A stretch of 64,000 nucleotides of DNA from Bacteroidota bacterium (GCA_030706405.1 JAUZOO010000001.1:143762-207761); one strand, 5' to 3'. Counted from the stretch's first letter, positions 1 to 8,544 are shown. Made by a program: numbers and translations. The notes: a model not told the origin generated them from the sequence alone.

Positions 1-36
1 TGAGTAAAGAAGTCTTTCCCAGTACTCTTTACTCAA
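1..36. repeat. Palindromic intergenic repeat, cut by window edge
   Basis: The 9-base arm tgagtaaag at 1-9 is the exact reverse complement of ctttactca at 28-36, and an agtact motif recurs at about 22-27 and 43-48. It sits directly upstream of proB and may extend beyond the window. It is probably a short dispersed palindrome; a role as promoter or operator cannot be excluded. Confidence 0.4.
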
Positions 37-54
37 TACTCAGTACTATATCCA

Positions 55-1128
55 ATGTACAAAACCATCACCATAAAAATTGGTTCCAACGTACTTACCA
101 CGCCCGAAGGCATTCTTAACGAGAAACGTATCGCTCATCTCGTTGACCAAATGGCTTACCTGAAACAGCGCGGGGTCAATATTCTATTAGTTTCGTCCGG
201 AGCTGTGGCTGCTGGTCGGAAAATAGTTCCATGCGAACGTCCCGACCCGGTGGCAAGCCGTCAGCTCTGGGCTTCAGTAGGTCAGGTTAAACTTATCCAG
301 CTTTATTCTGAATTGTTGGGAAAACACGGGATGCTATGTTCCCAAGTATTAGTTACCAAGGAAGATTTTCGCGACCGTCAGCATTTTCTCAATATCCGCA
401 GTTGCCTCGAAACCCTTCTGGAACACGACATTTTGCCCATTATCAACGAAAATGACGTAGTATCGGTAACTGAGCTGATGTTTACCGACAACGACGAACT
501 CGCCGGCCTTATTACCTCCATGATGGATGCCGAGGCAATGATTATCCTCAGCAATGTTGATGGCATTTTTGACGGAAACCCCGAAGATACTAACTCGAAG
601 GTTATCCCGGTTATCGAAAACGATTTTATAGGCATTACCCGTTTCATCTCCACCAAAAAGTCCGATTTTGGCCGCGGCGGGATGATGACCAAATACGGAA
701 TGGCCAAAAAAGTAGCCATGTCAGGAACTCCGGTACACCTGGCTAATGGCCGGCGTGAGAATATCCTCATCGATATTCTCGAAAGTAACCCCGGACTGAT
801 ACAAACTTTTTTTTCGCCTGGCAAGAAATCCACACCTATTAAAAAGTGGCTTGCCTATTCCGACCTCAGTTCCAAAGGCGAGGTTTATATCAACGAAGGC
901 GCCCGGAATATCTTACTTTCGCATAAGGCTACCAGTTTGTTGCTCATTGGAGTAACCCAGATTAAGGGCGATTTCATGAAAGGTGATATTGTAAAACTCA
1001 TTGATCATGAGGGTAATTTGTTAGGATTAGGCAGAAGCCAGTACAATTCCGAAACAGCTATCAAAAAAATTGGAGAGAAAAATGCAAAGCCGATAATTCA
1101 TTACGATTATCTATATTTAAAAGTATAA
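55..1128 (+). CDS. proB: Glutamate 5-kinase
   Basis: Phosphorylates L-glutamate to gamma-glutamyl phosphate, the first step of proline synthesis, in the cytoplasm. The 357-residue product has the usual bacterial length. The amino-acid kinase fold covers about residues 3-255: phosphate-binding KIGSN near K8, the SSGA loop at 47-50, NEND at 131-134 and the FTDND segment at 143-147. A PUA domain follows from about 275 to the end. The ATG at 55 places the first beta strand (TITIKIGSN) directly at the N-terminus. The proA start is 13 bases past the stop, so the two are surely one operon; ProB and ProA form a kinase-reductase complex in known systems. Feedback by proline is likely from the family but cannot be seen here. 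Confidence 0.96.
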   Translation: MYKTITIKIGSNVLTTPEGILNEKRIAHLVDQMAYLKQRGVNILLVSSGAVAAGRKIVPCERPDPVASRQLWASVGQVKLIQLYSELLGKHGMLCSQVLVTKEDFRDRQHFLNIRSCLETLLEHDILPIINENDVVSVTELMFTDNDELAGLITSMMDAEAMIILSNVDGIFDGNPEDTNSKVIPVIENDFIGITRFISTKKSDFGRGGMMTKYGMAKKVAMSGTPVHLANGRRENILIDILESNPGLIQTFFSPGKKSTPIKKWLAYSDLSSKGEVYINEGARNILLSHKATSLLLIGVTQIKGDFMKGDIVKLIDHEGNLLGLGRSQYNSETAIKKIGEKNAKPIIHYDYLYLKV

Positions 1129-1141
1129 ATAACTGAAAATT

Positions 1142-2389
1142 ATGCAGTACCAGGATATTTTTTCGAGAGTAAAAGATGCCAGTAGGGATTTGACTAAATT
1201 AAACGAGAACACAATTAACTGTTTGCTCTCATTTTTAGCCGACGAAGCCGAAAAACAAACTGCTTTTATTTTGGCCGAAAACCAAAAGGACCTCGACCAG
1301 ATGGACCTGCAAAACCCAAAATACGACCGCTTAAAACTTACAGCCGATCGTATTAAAGGGATTGCTGTCGACATCCGCAATGTGGCCAAACTGGAATCGC
1401 CGCTCGGAAAAATCCTCGACCAAAAGGAACTGCCTAATGGACTTAAAATTTCAAAAGTTTCCGTGCCTCTGGGTGTTATCGGCATCATCTATGAAGCCCG
1501 CCCGAATGTAACGTTCGACGTATTTTCGCTTTGCATTAAATCCGGTAATGCCTGTATCCTCAAAGGCGGAAGCGATGCCAAATTTTCGAACGAAGCCATC
1601 ATCACTATTATCAAAAATGTACTTAAGCATTTCGATATAAATACCTCTGTTGCCGAGCTGTTGCCCGCTGACCGCGAAGCTACCCACGAGTTGCTTACTG
1701 CCCGTGGTTATGTCGATGTGCTTATTCCCCGCGGAAGTCAGTCGTTGATAAACTATGTGGCCGATAATGCCAAGATTCCGGTTATCGAAACCGGTGCGGG
1801 TATTGTCCACACTTATCTCGACGAAACTGCTGATTTAGTCAATGCTGCCGAAATCATCAACAATGCCAAAACTCGCCGCGTAAGTGTTTGCAATTCGCTC
1901 GACTGCGTAGTGGTGCATAAAAATCAGCTGTCACATCTTGCCGAAGTATTGGCTCCGCTGGCTAAAAGCAACGTCATCCTTTATGCTGACGAAGCTTCCT
2001 ATAAAGTCCTGGATGGAAAATATCCTTCGGAGTTGCTTCAACCGGCAACTGAAGAATCGTTTGGCACAGAGTTTCTGGATTATAAGATGGCCGTTAAAAC
2101 CGTCGATAATTTCGAAGATGCTTTGACTCACATTTATAAATTCAGTTCTAAACACAGCGAAGCCATTATCAGTAACGACGCGGCACATATCGAGCGTTTC
2201 CTCAACGAGGTAGACGCTGCTGCTGTATATGCCAATACTTCCACAGCCTTTACCGACGGCGCACAGTTTGGGCTCGGTGCCGAAATTGGCATCAGTACCC
2301 AAAAACTTCACGCCCGAGGGCCTATGGCCTTGGCCGAAATCTGTAGCTACAAATGGGTAGTGAAGGGTGACGGGCAGGTGAGGAAATAG
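1142..2389 (+). CDS. proA: Gamma-glutamyl phosphate reductase
   Basis: NADPH-dependent reduction of gamma-glutamyl phosphate to glutamate 5-semialdehyde, the second proline step. The 415-residue protein has the aldehyde-dehydrogenase-like fold; the catalytic cysteine is C250 in the motif [10 protein letters not shown], and the cofactor-binding stretch [15 protein letters not shown] is at 109-123. It lies 13 bases after proB. Directly after the stop codon begins the left inverted repeat of the DUF559 cassette, so whatever inserted did so exactly at the 3' end of proA without breaking the reading frame. Glutamate semialdehyde cyclises spontaneously to pyrroline-5-carboxylate; proC is not in this window. 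Confidence 0.96.
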   Translation: MQYQDIFSRVKDASRDLTKLNENTINCLLSFLADEAEKQTAFILAENQKDLDQMDLQNPKYDRLKLTADRIKGIAVDIRNVAKLESPLGKILDQKELPNGLKISKVSVPLGVIGIIYEARPNVTFDVFSLCIKSGNACILKGGSDAKFSNEAIITIIKNVLKHFDINTSVAELLPADREATHELLTARGYVDVLIPRGSQSLINYVADNAKIPVIETGAGIVHTYLDETADLVNAAEIINNAKTRRVSVCNSLDCVVVHKNQLSHLAEVLAPLAKSNVILYADEASYKVLDGKYPSELLQPATEESFGTEFLDYKMAVKTVDNFEDALTHIYKFSSKHSEAIISNDAAHIERFLNEVDAAAVYANTSTAFTDGAQFGLGAEIGISTQKLHARGPMALAEICSYKWVVKGDGQVRK

Positions 2390-2390
2390 T

Positions 2391-2426
2391 CTTTTCCTCC
2401 TTGGAGAAGGGGGTAGGGGGATTGAA
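2391..2426 (+). repeat. Left inverted repeat of DUF559 cassette
   Basis: A 36-base G-rich element that starts two bases after the proA stop. Its core, ccttggagaaggggg followed by agggggattgaa, matches the reverse complement of 2803-2839 nearly throughout, with only a few substitutions and two one-base length differences in the C/G runs. The two arms bracket the DUF559 gene. No clear target-site duplication is visible outside the arms. Confidence 0.8.
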
Positions 2427-2437
2427 AGCATTGCAAT

Positions 2438-2851
2438 ATGGACCAATCTCATTATAATAAAAGGCTTAAAGCTTTGGCTCAGAAGCTTCGAAGAGAATCA
2501 ACCCTCGGAGAAATAGTACTTTGGAATAATGCGTTGAAAAATAGGAAGATGTATGGGCTTCAATTTCTAAGACAATATTCCATTGATAATTATATTGTTG
2601 ATTTTGTTTGTCGGTCAGTAAAGTTGATTATAGAGGTTGATGGTTATTCGCATAATTTTAAACATGATGCGGACATACTAAGAGACCAGTATTTTAATAA
2701 TTTAGGATATACTGTCTTACGCTTTACCGAAAATGAAGTAAACACAGTCATTCAAAATGTTATTCGCTCAATTGAGCATTATGTATTGAATATTCAAAAT
2801 AATTCAATCCCCCCTGCCCCCTTCTCCAAGGGGGAAAAACGGGATACTTAA
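2438..2851 (+). CDS. DUF559 (Vsr-like PD-(D/E)xK) endonuclease-domain protein
   Basis: Predicted small nuclease of the DUF559 family, related to very-short-patch-repair (Vsr) endonucleases. The 137 residues show the family pattern: E25 in TLGEIVLW, the GLQFLRQYSIDNYIVDF block ending at D55, the core IIEVDG with E66 and D68, H72, then the ILRDQYFNNLGYTVLRF helix-strand. The substrate is unknown. The gene is visibly AT-richer than its neighbours: I count 18 G/C in the 60 bases 2641-2700 against 33 in 2221-2280 inside proA. It is enclosed by inverted repeats, and the last 15 or so residues (from IPPAPFSKG) are encoded by the right repeat itself. It separates proA from argF' in what is otherwise a biosynthetic operon, so it looks like an inserted cassette rather than part of the pathway. 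Confidence 0.85.
   Translation: MDQSHYNKRLKALAQKLRRESTLGEIVLWNNALKNRKMYGLQFLRQYSIDNYIVDFVCRSVKLIIEVDGYSHNFKHDADILRDQYFNNLGYTVLRFTENEVNTVIQNVIRSIEHYVLNIQNNSIPPAPFSKGEKRDT
2803..2839 (-). repeat. Right inverted repeat of DUF559 cassette
   Basis: A 37-base C-rich element, ttcaatcccccctg then cccccttctccaaggggg and a run of A. It is inverted relative to 2391-2426. It overlaps the 3' end of the DUF559 reading frame and ends 23 bases before the argF' start, so it lies in the likely leader of argF'. Confidence 0.8.
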
Positions 2852-2862
2852 TACTTTTTATC

Positions 2863-3813
2863 ATGCGCCATTTCACATCAGTTCACGACGTACAGGATTT
2901 AAACCAACTCCTGAAAGAAGCTTTCGAATTAAAGAAAGACCCTTTTAAATACGAACATCTGGGCAAACACAAAACCATCTGCCTGTTGTTTTTTAACTCC
3001 AGTTTACGTACCCGTTTAAGTTCGCAGAAAGCTGCCAAAAACCTGGGGATGGAACCCATCGTATTCAACATCAACGACGAAGGTTGGAAAATCGAAACCG
3101 AATTCGGCGTGGTAATGGATGGCGACAAAACCGAACATATCAAAGAAGCTGCCGGGGTTATTGGTCGTTATGCCGACATCATAGGTGTACGTGCATTCCC
3201 GGGATTAAAGGATCGCACTTATGATTATTCCGAGCCCATCATTAAGCAGTTTATCCAATATTCGGGCGCTCCGGTGGTAAGTTTGGAATCGGCTACACGT
3301 CACCCTTTACAGTCGTTTGCCGATGTTATTACCATCGAGGAATTCAAGAAAAAAGAACGTCCTAAAGTAGTTTTAAGCTGGGCTCCGCATCCTAAAGCTT
3401 TGCCTCAATCTGTTCCAAACTCGTTTGCCGAATGGGTGATTGCCGCCGGATACGAAGTTGTTATTACCCATCCCAAAGGTTATGAACTTGACCCGTCGTT
3501 CACCAAAGGAGCTACCATCGAATACGATCAAAACAAAGCTTTTGAAGGTGCCGATTTCATCTATGGCAAAAACTGGTCGAGCTATGCTGACTATGGCAAA
3601 ATCCTGAATACCGACCGTAGCTGGACTATTTCGGCCGAGAAGATGAAACTCACCAACGATGCCAAGTTCATGCACTGTCTGCCGGTTCGCCGTAACATGA
3701 TCGTTACCGATGAAGTTATCGACAGTCCAAACTCTATCGTATTGGACGAAGCTGAAAACCGCACCTATTCTGCCCAGACCGTATTTAAAAAGATTCTCGA
3801 AAACCTAAAGTAA
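2863..3813 (+). CDS. argF': N-succinyl/N-acetyl-L-ornithine carbamoyltransferase
   Basis: Transfers a carbamoyl group to an N-acylated ornithine, the route used in Bacteroidetes and Xanthomonads in place of ornithine carbamoyltransferase. The 316-residue protein has the carbamoyl phosphate site as SLRTR at 47-51, where standard OTCases have STRTR; RHPLQSFAD with H147; KNW near K236; and HCLP at 271-274. It resembles, from memory, the Bacteroides fragilis succinyl-ornithine enzyme. Position 90, in MDGDKTEH, is Thr. The B. fragilis enzyme has Pro90 and the acetyl-specific Xanthomonas enzyme has Glu92 at the equivalent site, which is known to select the substrate. A small residue suggests succinyl specificity, but this is inference. 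It is followed by argE after a repeat-filled gap. Confidence 0.94.
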   Translation: MRHFTSVHDVQDLNQLLKEAFELKKDPFKYEHLGKHKTICLLFFNSSLRTRLSSQKAAKNLGMEPIVFNINDEGWKIETEFGVVMDGDKTEHIKEAAGVIGRYADIIGVRAFPGLKDRTYDYSEPIIKQFIQYSGAPVVSLESATRHPLQSFADVITIEEFKKKERPKVVLSWAPHPKALPQSVPNSFAEWVIAAGYEVVITHPKGYELDPSFTKGATIEYDQNKAFEGADFIYGKNWSSYADYGKILNTDRSWTISAEKMKLTNDAKFMHCLPVRRNMIVTDEVIDSPNSIVLDEAENRTYSAQTVFKKILENLK

Positions 3814-3814
3814 T

Positions 3815-3847
3815 AAGCCCCCTATATCCCCCAAAGGGGGACTTTAG
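3815..3847 (+). repeat. Palindromic repeat, C-run/G-run type
   Basis: Immediately after the argF' stop: a cccccaaaggggg palindrome preceded by gccccctata and followed by actttagag. Its C-run, AA, G-run core resembles the arms flanking the DUF559 gene. It probably belongs to the same broad class of dispersed palindromes. Confidence 0.6.
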
Positions 3848-3863
3848 AGAGGTTGTGTCATTT

Positions 3864-3903
3864 AAGTCCCTCTCCTTTTGGAGAGGGATTTAGGGTGAGG
3901 CTA
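3864..3903 (+). repeat. Palindromic repeat ccctctcc-tttt-ggagaggg
   Basis: A perfect 8-bp stem, ccctctcc/ggagaggg, with a tttt loop, followed by the tail atttagggtgaggc. I recognise this as a dispersed element type common in Bacteroidota intergenic DNA. It sits 15 bases before the argE start, so it would fold in the argE leader. Confidence 0.65.
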
Positions 3904-3917
3904 AATACTTTTTTATT

Positions 3918-4976
3918 ATGCAAGCGTACCACGAACAAGCCATTTCCCTTCTCAAACAGCTCATTGCCATCCCTTCGTTTAGCCGCGAAGAGGACAAAAC
4001 TGCGGATGTGCTTTTTCAGCACCTTGTTTCGCTGGGATTTGCGCCCGAACGCAAAGGCAATAACGTTTGGGTAAAGTCTGTGATTTCGGAGTCGCTTCCT
4101 ACCATTCTGCTCAACTCGCACCACGATACCGTTAAGCCAACGGCAGCCTGGACACTCGACCCATTTAACCCTGTTGAAAAAGACGGAAAACTGTTTGGGC
4201 TGGGCAGCAACGATGCCGGAGCCCCGTTGGTAAGCCTGTTAATGACGTTTGTGCATTTCTCGACCCAAAAGGAACGGCCCTTTAACCTCATTTTCAGTGC
4301 TACCGCCGAAGAAGAAGTTACCGGAAAAGGTGGTGTTGAAAGCATTATTCCCGAACTGGGCAAAGTTGATCTTGCCATTGTTGGCGAACCTACGCAGATG
4401 CAGATGGCTGTTGCCTCGAAAGGATTGATGGTTCTCGACTGCAAAACTATCGGGAAAACAGGTCATGCAGCACGCAACGAAGGGATTAATGCCCTTTACC
4501 TTGCCATCGACGATATTGACTGGTTCCGCGCATACCAGTTTCCAGAAGAATCGGAGTTGCTCGGGCCTGTTAAGATGTCGGTAACCGTTATCAATGCAGG
4601 AACGCAGCATAACGTGGTTCCTGCCGAATGTTCGTATGTAGTTGACGTTCGTACCAATGAGTATTATTCAAACGTACAGGCTCTCGAAATCATCCGTCAG
4701 CACGTTAAAAACTCGGAAGTTACACCCCGCTCTACTCGTCTTAACTCTTCACGAATCGATTTAAAGCATCCTTTGGTAAAACGCGGAATTGATCTGGGAC
4801 TGACATATTTTGGATCGCCTACTTCGTCAGATCAAATGGTGATTCCCTACCCTTCCATAAAAATTGGGCCCGGCGATTCAGCACGTTCACATTCGGCCGA
4901 TGAATTTATCTATCCGGAAGAAATTAAACAAGGAATTGAAACATATATTAAATTATTGGACAACATTAATTTATAA
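3918..4976 (+). CDS. argE: N-acyl-L-ornithine/citrulline deacylase, M20 family
   Basis: Zinc amidohydrolase of the ArgE/DapE (M20) family that removes the acyl group in arginine synthesis. After an argF'-type enzyme its substrate would be N-acyl-citrulline. The 352 residues carry the metal site HHD with H68 and D70, bridging D99 in GSNDAG, the catalytic/ligand glutamates in AEEE at 131-133, E157 in VGEPT and H325 in ARSHSADEF. The dimerisation insert spans about 165-275. The ATG at 3918 is close behind two palindromes. The argF' and argE leaders both contain an aatacttttt stretch 10-20 bases before the start codon. The last arginine enzyme, argH, is encoded separately at 21.4 kb. Confidence 0.9.
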   Translation: MQAYHEQAISLLKQLIAIPSFSREEDKTADVLFQHLVSLGFAPERKGNNVWVKSVISESLPTILLNSHHDTVKPTAAWTLDPFNPVEKDGKLFGLGSNDAGAPLVSLLMTFVHFSTQKERPFNLIFSATAEEEVTGKGGVESIIPELGKVDLAIVGEPTQMQMAVASKGLMVLDCKTIGKTGHAARNEGINALYLAIDDIDWFRAYQFPEESELLGPVKMSVTVINAGTQHNVVPAECSYVVDVRTNEYYSNVQALEIIRQHVKNSEVTPRSTRLNSSRIDLKHPLVKRGIDLGLTYFGSPTSSDQMVIPYPSIKIGPGDSARSHSADEFIYPEEIKQGIETYIKLLDNINL

Positions 4977-5111
4977 CAACCGTTATTGAAATAATTCACG
5001 ACGAGTATCTTTTACTGAATAATTGGCTATAACCGATAATAATCAATTACTCTTTTCGTATATTTCCTGCCATTTTGAAATAATGATTAACCATTACTCC
5101 GTTACCTTAAA

Positions 5112-6806
5112 ATGAAAACACCATTTTTAATTCGTGCCCTGACAGTCCTTTCCTTATGCTTTGGGATTGTAATACCAGCACTGTCTCAGGATAAGCTGTT
5201 GACTATTCTCGAAGAAGAACTGCAACGTGAAATGCAGTCGCTCAAAAAGCAAGAAATACCCGTTTACTATCTTAGTTACCGGGCAGAACAATCAGCATCG
5301 CAGTACATTACTACTTCGCTTGGAGCGTTGGTAAATTCGGCACAAGCAAAAAACATTCAATTAACCGTTACGTTACGGGTGGGAAGTCCTGAACTGGACA
5401 ATTACCATCCTATGCGCGATATGTACGATAATACAGGTTATTCGTTGACCGTACTGCCGCTGCCCGATGAGCCTGTGGCCGTTAAACAGGCTATCTGGAA
5501 TGCCACCAACGATGCCTACCAGCAAGCTGTAACCAAACTTACCAAGGTAAAAGCAAACATTGCTATAAAGGTTGAAGAAGAGGATAAAGCGGCCGACTTT
5601 TGGCTCGGCCCTCCCAATGTCTATGTTGAGCCTCCGCTGAAACAACAGGATTTTACTTTCGACAAAGCATTATGGGAAAAACGGATGAAAAAATATTCGT
5701 CCGTCTTTTTAAGGGATTCCGACATTTTTAATGGCATAAGCTACATCGTTTACCGCACCTCACGCGATTATTTCATATCCACCAATGGCGATAAAGTAGT
5801 TCAGAACCGGACTTCGGCAAACATTGCCGTAACCGGAACCATTAAAGCTAAAGACGGCATGGAGATGCCTCTCGTTGAAACCTTCATGGCTTTTAAACCC
5901 GAGAAATTACCCTCGGACGACGACATTCTAAAACAGATAAACTCCCTTGTGGATAACCTCGTTAAATTAAAGAATGCTCCAGTTGCCGAACCTTATACAG
6001 GCCCGGCCCTGCTTAGTGGCAAAGCTGCCGGCGTATTTTTTCACGAGATATTCGGTCACCGCGTTGAAGGCACCCGCATGAAAAACGAAAGTGATGCACA
6101 AACCTTCAAGAAAAAACTCAACGAACAGGTGTTGCCCGAAAATCTTAGTGTTTACAGCGATCCTCAGCAAAAAGAATTTAATAAACAAGACCTAAATGGT
6201 TATTACCTTTACGACAACGAAGGTGTTAAAGGACAAAAAGTTACTGTAGTTAAAGATGGCGTGTTAAAAGATTTTCTGATGTCGCGGACTCCCATTGCCG
6301 GCTTCCCAAAATCGAACGGACATGGCCGCGCCCAAATCGGCAACCAGCCTATTGCCCGCCAGTCGAACCTCATTGTCGATGCGCGTCAACCCGAAACCCA
6401 GGAACAGCTAAGGGCAGAACTGATCCGTCTGGCTAAAGAACAAAACAAACCATATGGTTATCTTTTCGACGAAGTGGTAGGCGGTTTCACCAATACCGGT
6501 CGTTACTCGCCCAATGCTTTTAACGTAACGCCTACGCTTGTTTACAGGGTTTATGCCGACGGGCGTCCGGACGAAGTGGTTCGTGGTGTAGATTTAATCG
6601 GGACACCGTTGTCAATGTTCTCGCAGATTGATAAGGCCGGAGGTTCTACCGAAATATTTAACGGTATTTGCGGAGCCGAATCCGGCGGAGTACCGGTATC
6701 GTGCATAAGCCCGATGCTTCTGGTAAAGATGGTCGAAACCCAGAAAAAAGCCAAATCGCAGGACAAATCGTTCATCCTTCCCCGACCAGACCTGGAAACG
6801 AAATAA
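5112..6806 (+). CDS. Exported TldD/PmbA-family metalloprotease (active subunit)
   Basis: TldD/PmbA (U62) family protein, 564 residues. It begins with a typical signal peptide (KTPFLIRALTVLSLCFGIVIPALSQ, residues 2-26), so it should work in the periplasm or at the envelope, unlike cytoplasmic E. coli TldD. The zinc motif HEIFGH is present (H311, E312, H316), and C520 in FNGICGAESGG is placed like the cysteine ligand of TldD. The family fold runs from about residue 45 to 545. A paralogue without this motif starts 33 bases downstream, which suggests a heterodimer of the TldD/TldE kind. The substrate is unknown; known relatives trim unstructured peptides. A 135-base gap separates it from argE, so it probably has its own promoter. 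Confidence 0.88.
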   Translation: MKTPFLIRALTVLSLCFGIVIPALSQDKLLTILEEELQREMQSLKKQEIPVYYLSYRAEQSASQYITTSLGALVNSAQAKNIQLTVTLRVGSPELDNYHPMRDMYDNTGYSLTVLPLPDEPVAVKQAIWNATNDAYQQAVTKLTKVKANIAIKVEEEDKAADFWLGPPNVYVEPPLKQQDFTFDKALWEKRMKKYSSVFLRDSDIFNGISYIVYRTSRDYFISTNGDKVVQNRTSANIAVTGTIKAKDGMEMPLVETFMAFKPEKLPSDDDILKQINSLVDNLVKLKNAPVAEPYTGPALLSGKAAGVFFHEIFGHRVEGTRMKNESDAQTFKKKLNEQVLPENLSVYSDPQQKEFNKQDLNGYYLYDNEGVKGQKVTVVKDGVLKDFLMSRTPIAGFPKSNGHGRAQIGNQPIARQSNLIVDARQPETQEQLRAELIRLAKEQNKPYGYLFDEVVGGFTNTGRYSPNAFNVTPTLVYRVYADGRPDEVVRGVDLIGTPLSMFSQIDKAGGSTEIFNGICGAESGGVPVSCISPMLLVKMVETQKKAKSQDKSFILPRPDLETK

Positions 6807-6839
6807 AATCAGTTAATTGGGTAATTAAAAATCTTTAGC

Positions 6840-8525
6840 ATGAAATCAGCAAAAATACTATTCCTCATCCTTATTGTTTTGTTTGGAAGCCAGTGGGCAA
6901 CAAAAGCCCAAAAAGCTTCGGATGATATAATCTTTAAGGCTATGAACGACGAAATGAACAGGAGCCTCACCCGGCTAAAATTCGACACATATAAGCCGCC
7001 ATTCTTCATGTCGTATTACCTGAGCGACAGCAAAACGATGTATGTACGGGCATCGCTGGGCTCTATTGTCCAGTCGTACGAAAATCCGAATCGTACCAAC
7101 AGCCTCAGACTGATGATTGGCGATTACTCGCTGAACGACGAAAACTTCGCAGGCGGAAATTCGAGCTATTTTTCCGGCGGATCTCTTCCGGTGCCTATCG
7201 AGGACGATTATAACGCTATCCGGCAGTCGTTCTGGTCAATGACCGATGTTGTGTACAAATCATCTATAGAGACTTATGCACAAAAGCTCACTGCCCTGAA
7301 ACAACAAAACCGCACCGACACGGTTAAACTCGACGATTATCTTCGTGTACCGCCGGTTCAGATTCTGGTTAATTCAGTGCCCATTACCAACGACAAATCA
7401 AAATGGGAAACCAAAGCCAAAGAGCTATCGGCGCTTTTTAAAAATTGCGGCGACATTGCTTCCTCGTCGATACAGATTGGATTTACCCAAAGTTCGTTTT
7501 ACATGACGAACAGCGAAGGCTCCCGAATCAAATGCCCTTCGGCAATGGCCAACCTCACGGTAATTGCCAATGCTCAGGCCGAAGATGGCGACAATCTGCG
7601 CGACCAGTTAAGTTATTCGGCTCCAACATTAGAGCAACTGCCTTCTACTGAAAAAATAAAACAGGATATTGAACAACTTATCGACCGAATCTCCCGGATG
7701 CGCAAATCTCCATTGGTAAGCAATTCGTATTCGGGTCTGGTAATATTTGAAGGCGACGCTGCTGCAGAGCTATTCAGACAAAGGCTCTTCAATTTCAATG
7801 GGCTATTTGCCCAACGCGAACCGATTTACGCAGTAGATAGGTATGGGCGTGGCGGAAGCAATGGTTTCGAAAGCAAAATTAACCAGCGAATTCTCTCGGC
7901 AAATGTCACTATTAAAGAAACCCCTCGTCTGAAATCGTTCAATAATATTCCGTTGGTCGGGGCATACGAAGTGGATGCCGAAGGAGTTGTGCCCAAAGAC
8001 GAGTTGTTGCTGGTTGACAAAGGCATTTTAAAAACTCTGCTAAGCGACCGGGTGCCAACACCTGAGGTAAGACAATCGAACGGACACCTGCGATTTTCAC
8101 TTTCGAGCGCCAATACCAATAAGGCTCCGGGAGTAATTAATATTGCTTACAATAAAGGCGTTACATACGATACGCTGGTAAACCGTGTAAAACAGCAAAC
8201 GATCGAAAACGGACAGGAATATTTTTACCTCATCACCAAAATGGAAACCGGACGTTTTAACCCGCTGATTATTTACCGGGTGTCGGCTAAAACCGGCGAG
8301 CAACAACTGATACGTTCGGCACAGATAACCGATTTTTCAAATACTGCGCTCAAACATATCGTATTTGGAACTCCTGAACAGATTGTCTACAACACCCGTT
8401 CGGGCGATATTCCGGTATCATACATTGTTCCCCGCGCCATTGTTTTCGACGATATTAATATTGAAAAGGAAAAAGGTACCAACCCCAAATTACCGGTGGT
8501 TCCCAATCCAGTGGCAACAAAATAG
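6840..8525 (+). CDS. Exported TldE-like paralogue lacking the zinc motif
   Basis: 561-residue paralogue of the preceding protein, also with a signal peptide (residues 1-23, ending ...WATKAQ). Where the partner has HEIFGH, this protein reads RQRLFN at 313-318, and the C-terminal cysteine ligand is absent, so it cannot bind zinc in the family manner. The flanking fold elements are kept (SGLVIFEGDAAAELF, GVVPKDELLLVDKGILKTLLSDR, QSNGHLRFS). In E. coli, TldE is the inactive partner of TldD; by analogy this is a structural or substrate-binding subunit. The gene order, with a 33-base gap, supports co-translation. A strong two-way terminator follows. Confidence 0.82.
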   Translation: MKSAKILFLILIVLFGSQWATKAQKASDDIIFKAMNDEMNRSLTRLKFDTYKPPFFMSYYLSDSKTMYVRASLGSIVQSYENPNRTNSLRLMIGDYSLNDENFAGGNSSYFSGGSLPVPIEDDYNAIRQSFWSMTDVVYKSSIETYAQKLTALKQQNRTDTVKLDDYLRVPPVQILVNSVPITNDKSKWETKAKELSALFKNCGDIASSSIQIGFTQSSFYMTNSEGSRIKCPSAMANLTVIANAQAEDGDNLRDQLSYSAPTLEQLPSTEKIKQDIEQLIDRISRMRKSPLVSNSYSGLVIFEGDAAAELFRQRLFNFNGLFAQREPIYAVDRYGRGGSNGFESKINQRILSANVTIKETPRLKSFNNIPLVGAYEVDAEGVVPKDELLLVDKGILKTLLSDRVPTPEVRQSNGHLRFSLSSANTNKAPGVINIAYNKGVTYDTLVNRVKQQTIENGQEYFYLITKMETGRFNPLIIYRVSAKTGEQQLIRSAQITDFSNTALKHIVFGTPEQIVYNTRSGDIPVSYIVPRAIVFDDINIEKEKGTNPKLPVVPNPVATK

Positions 8526-8544
8526 CGATAATATCTTAACGTTT

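Noticed and set aside
3853-4124. Short open frames over the argF'-argE gap on both strands
   Set aside because: Their translations (LNPSPKGEG type) come from the palindromic repeats and from antisense argE.
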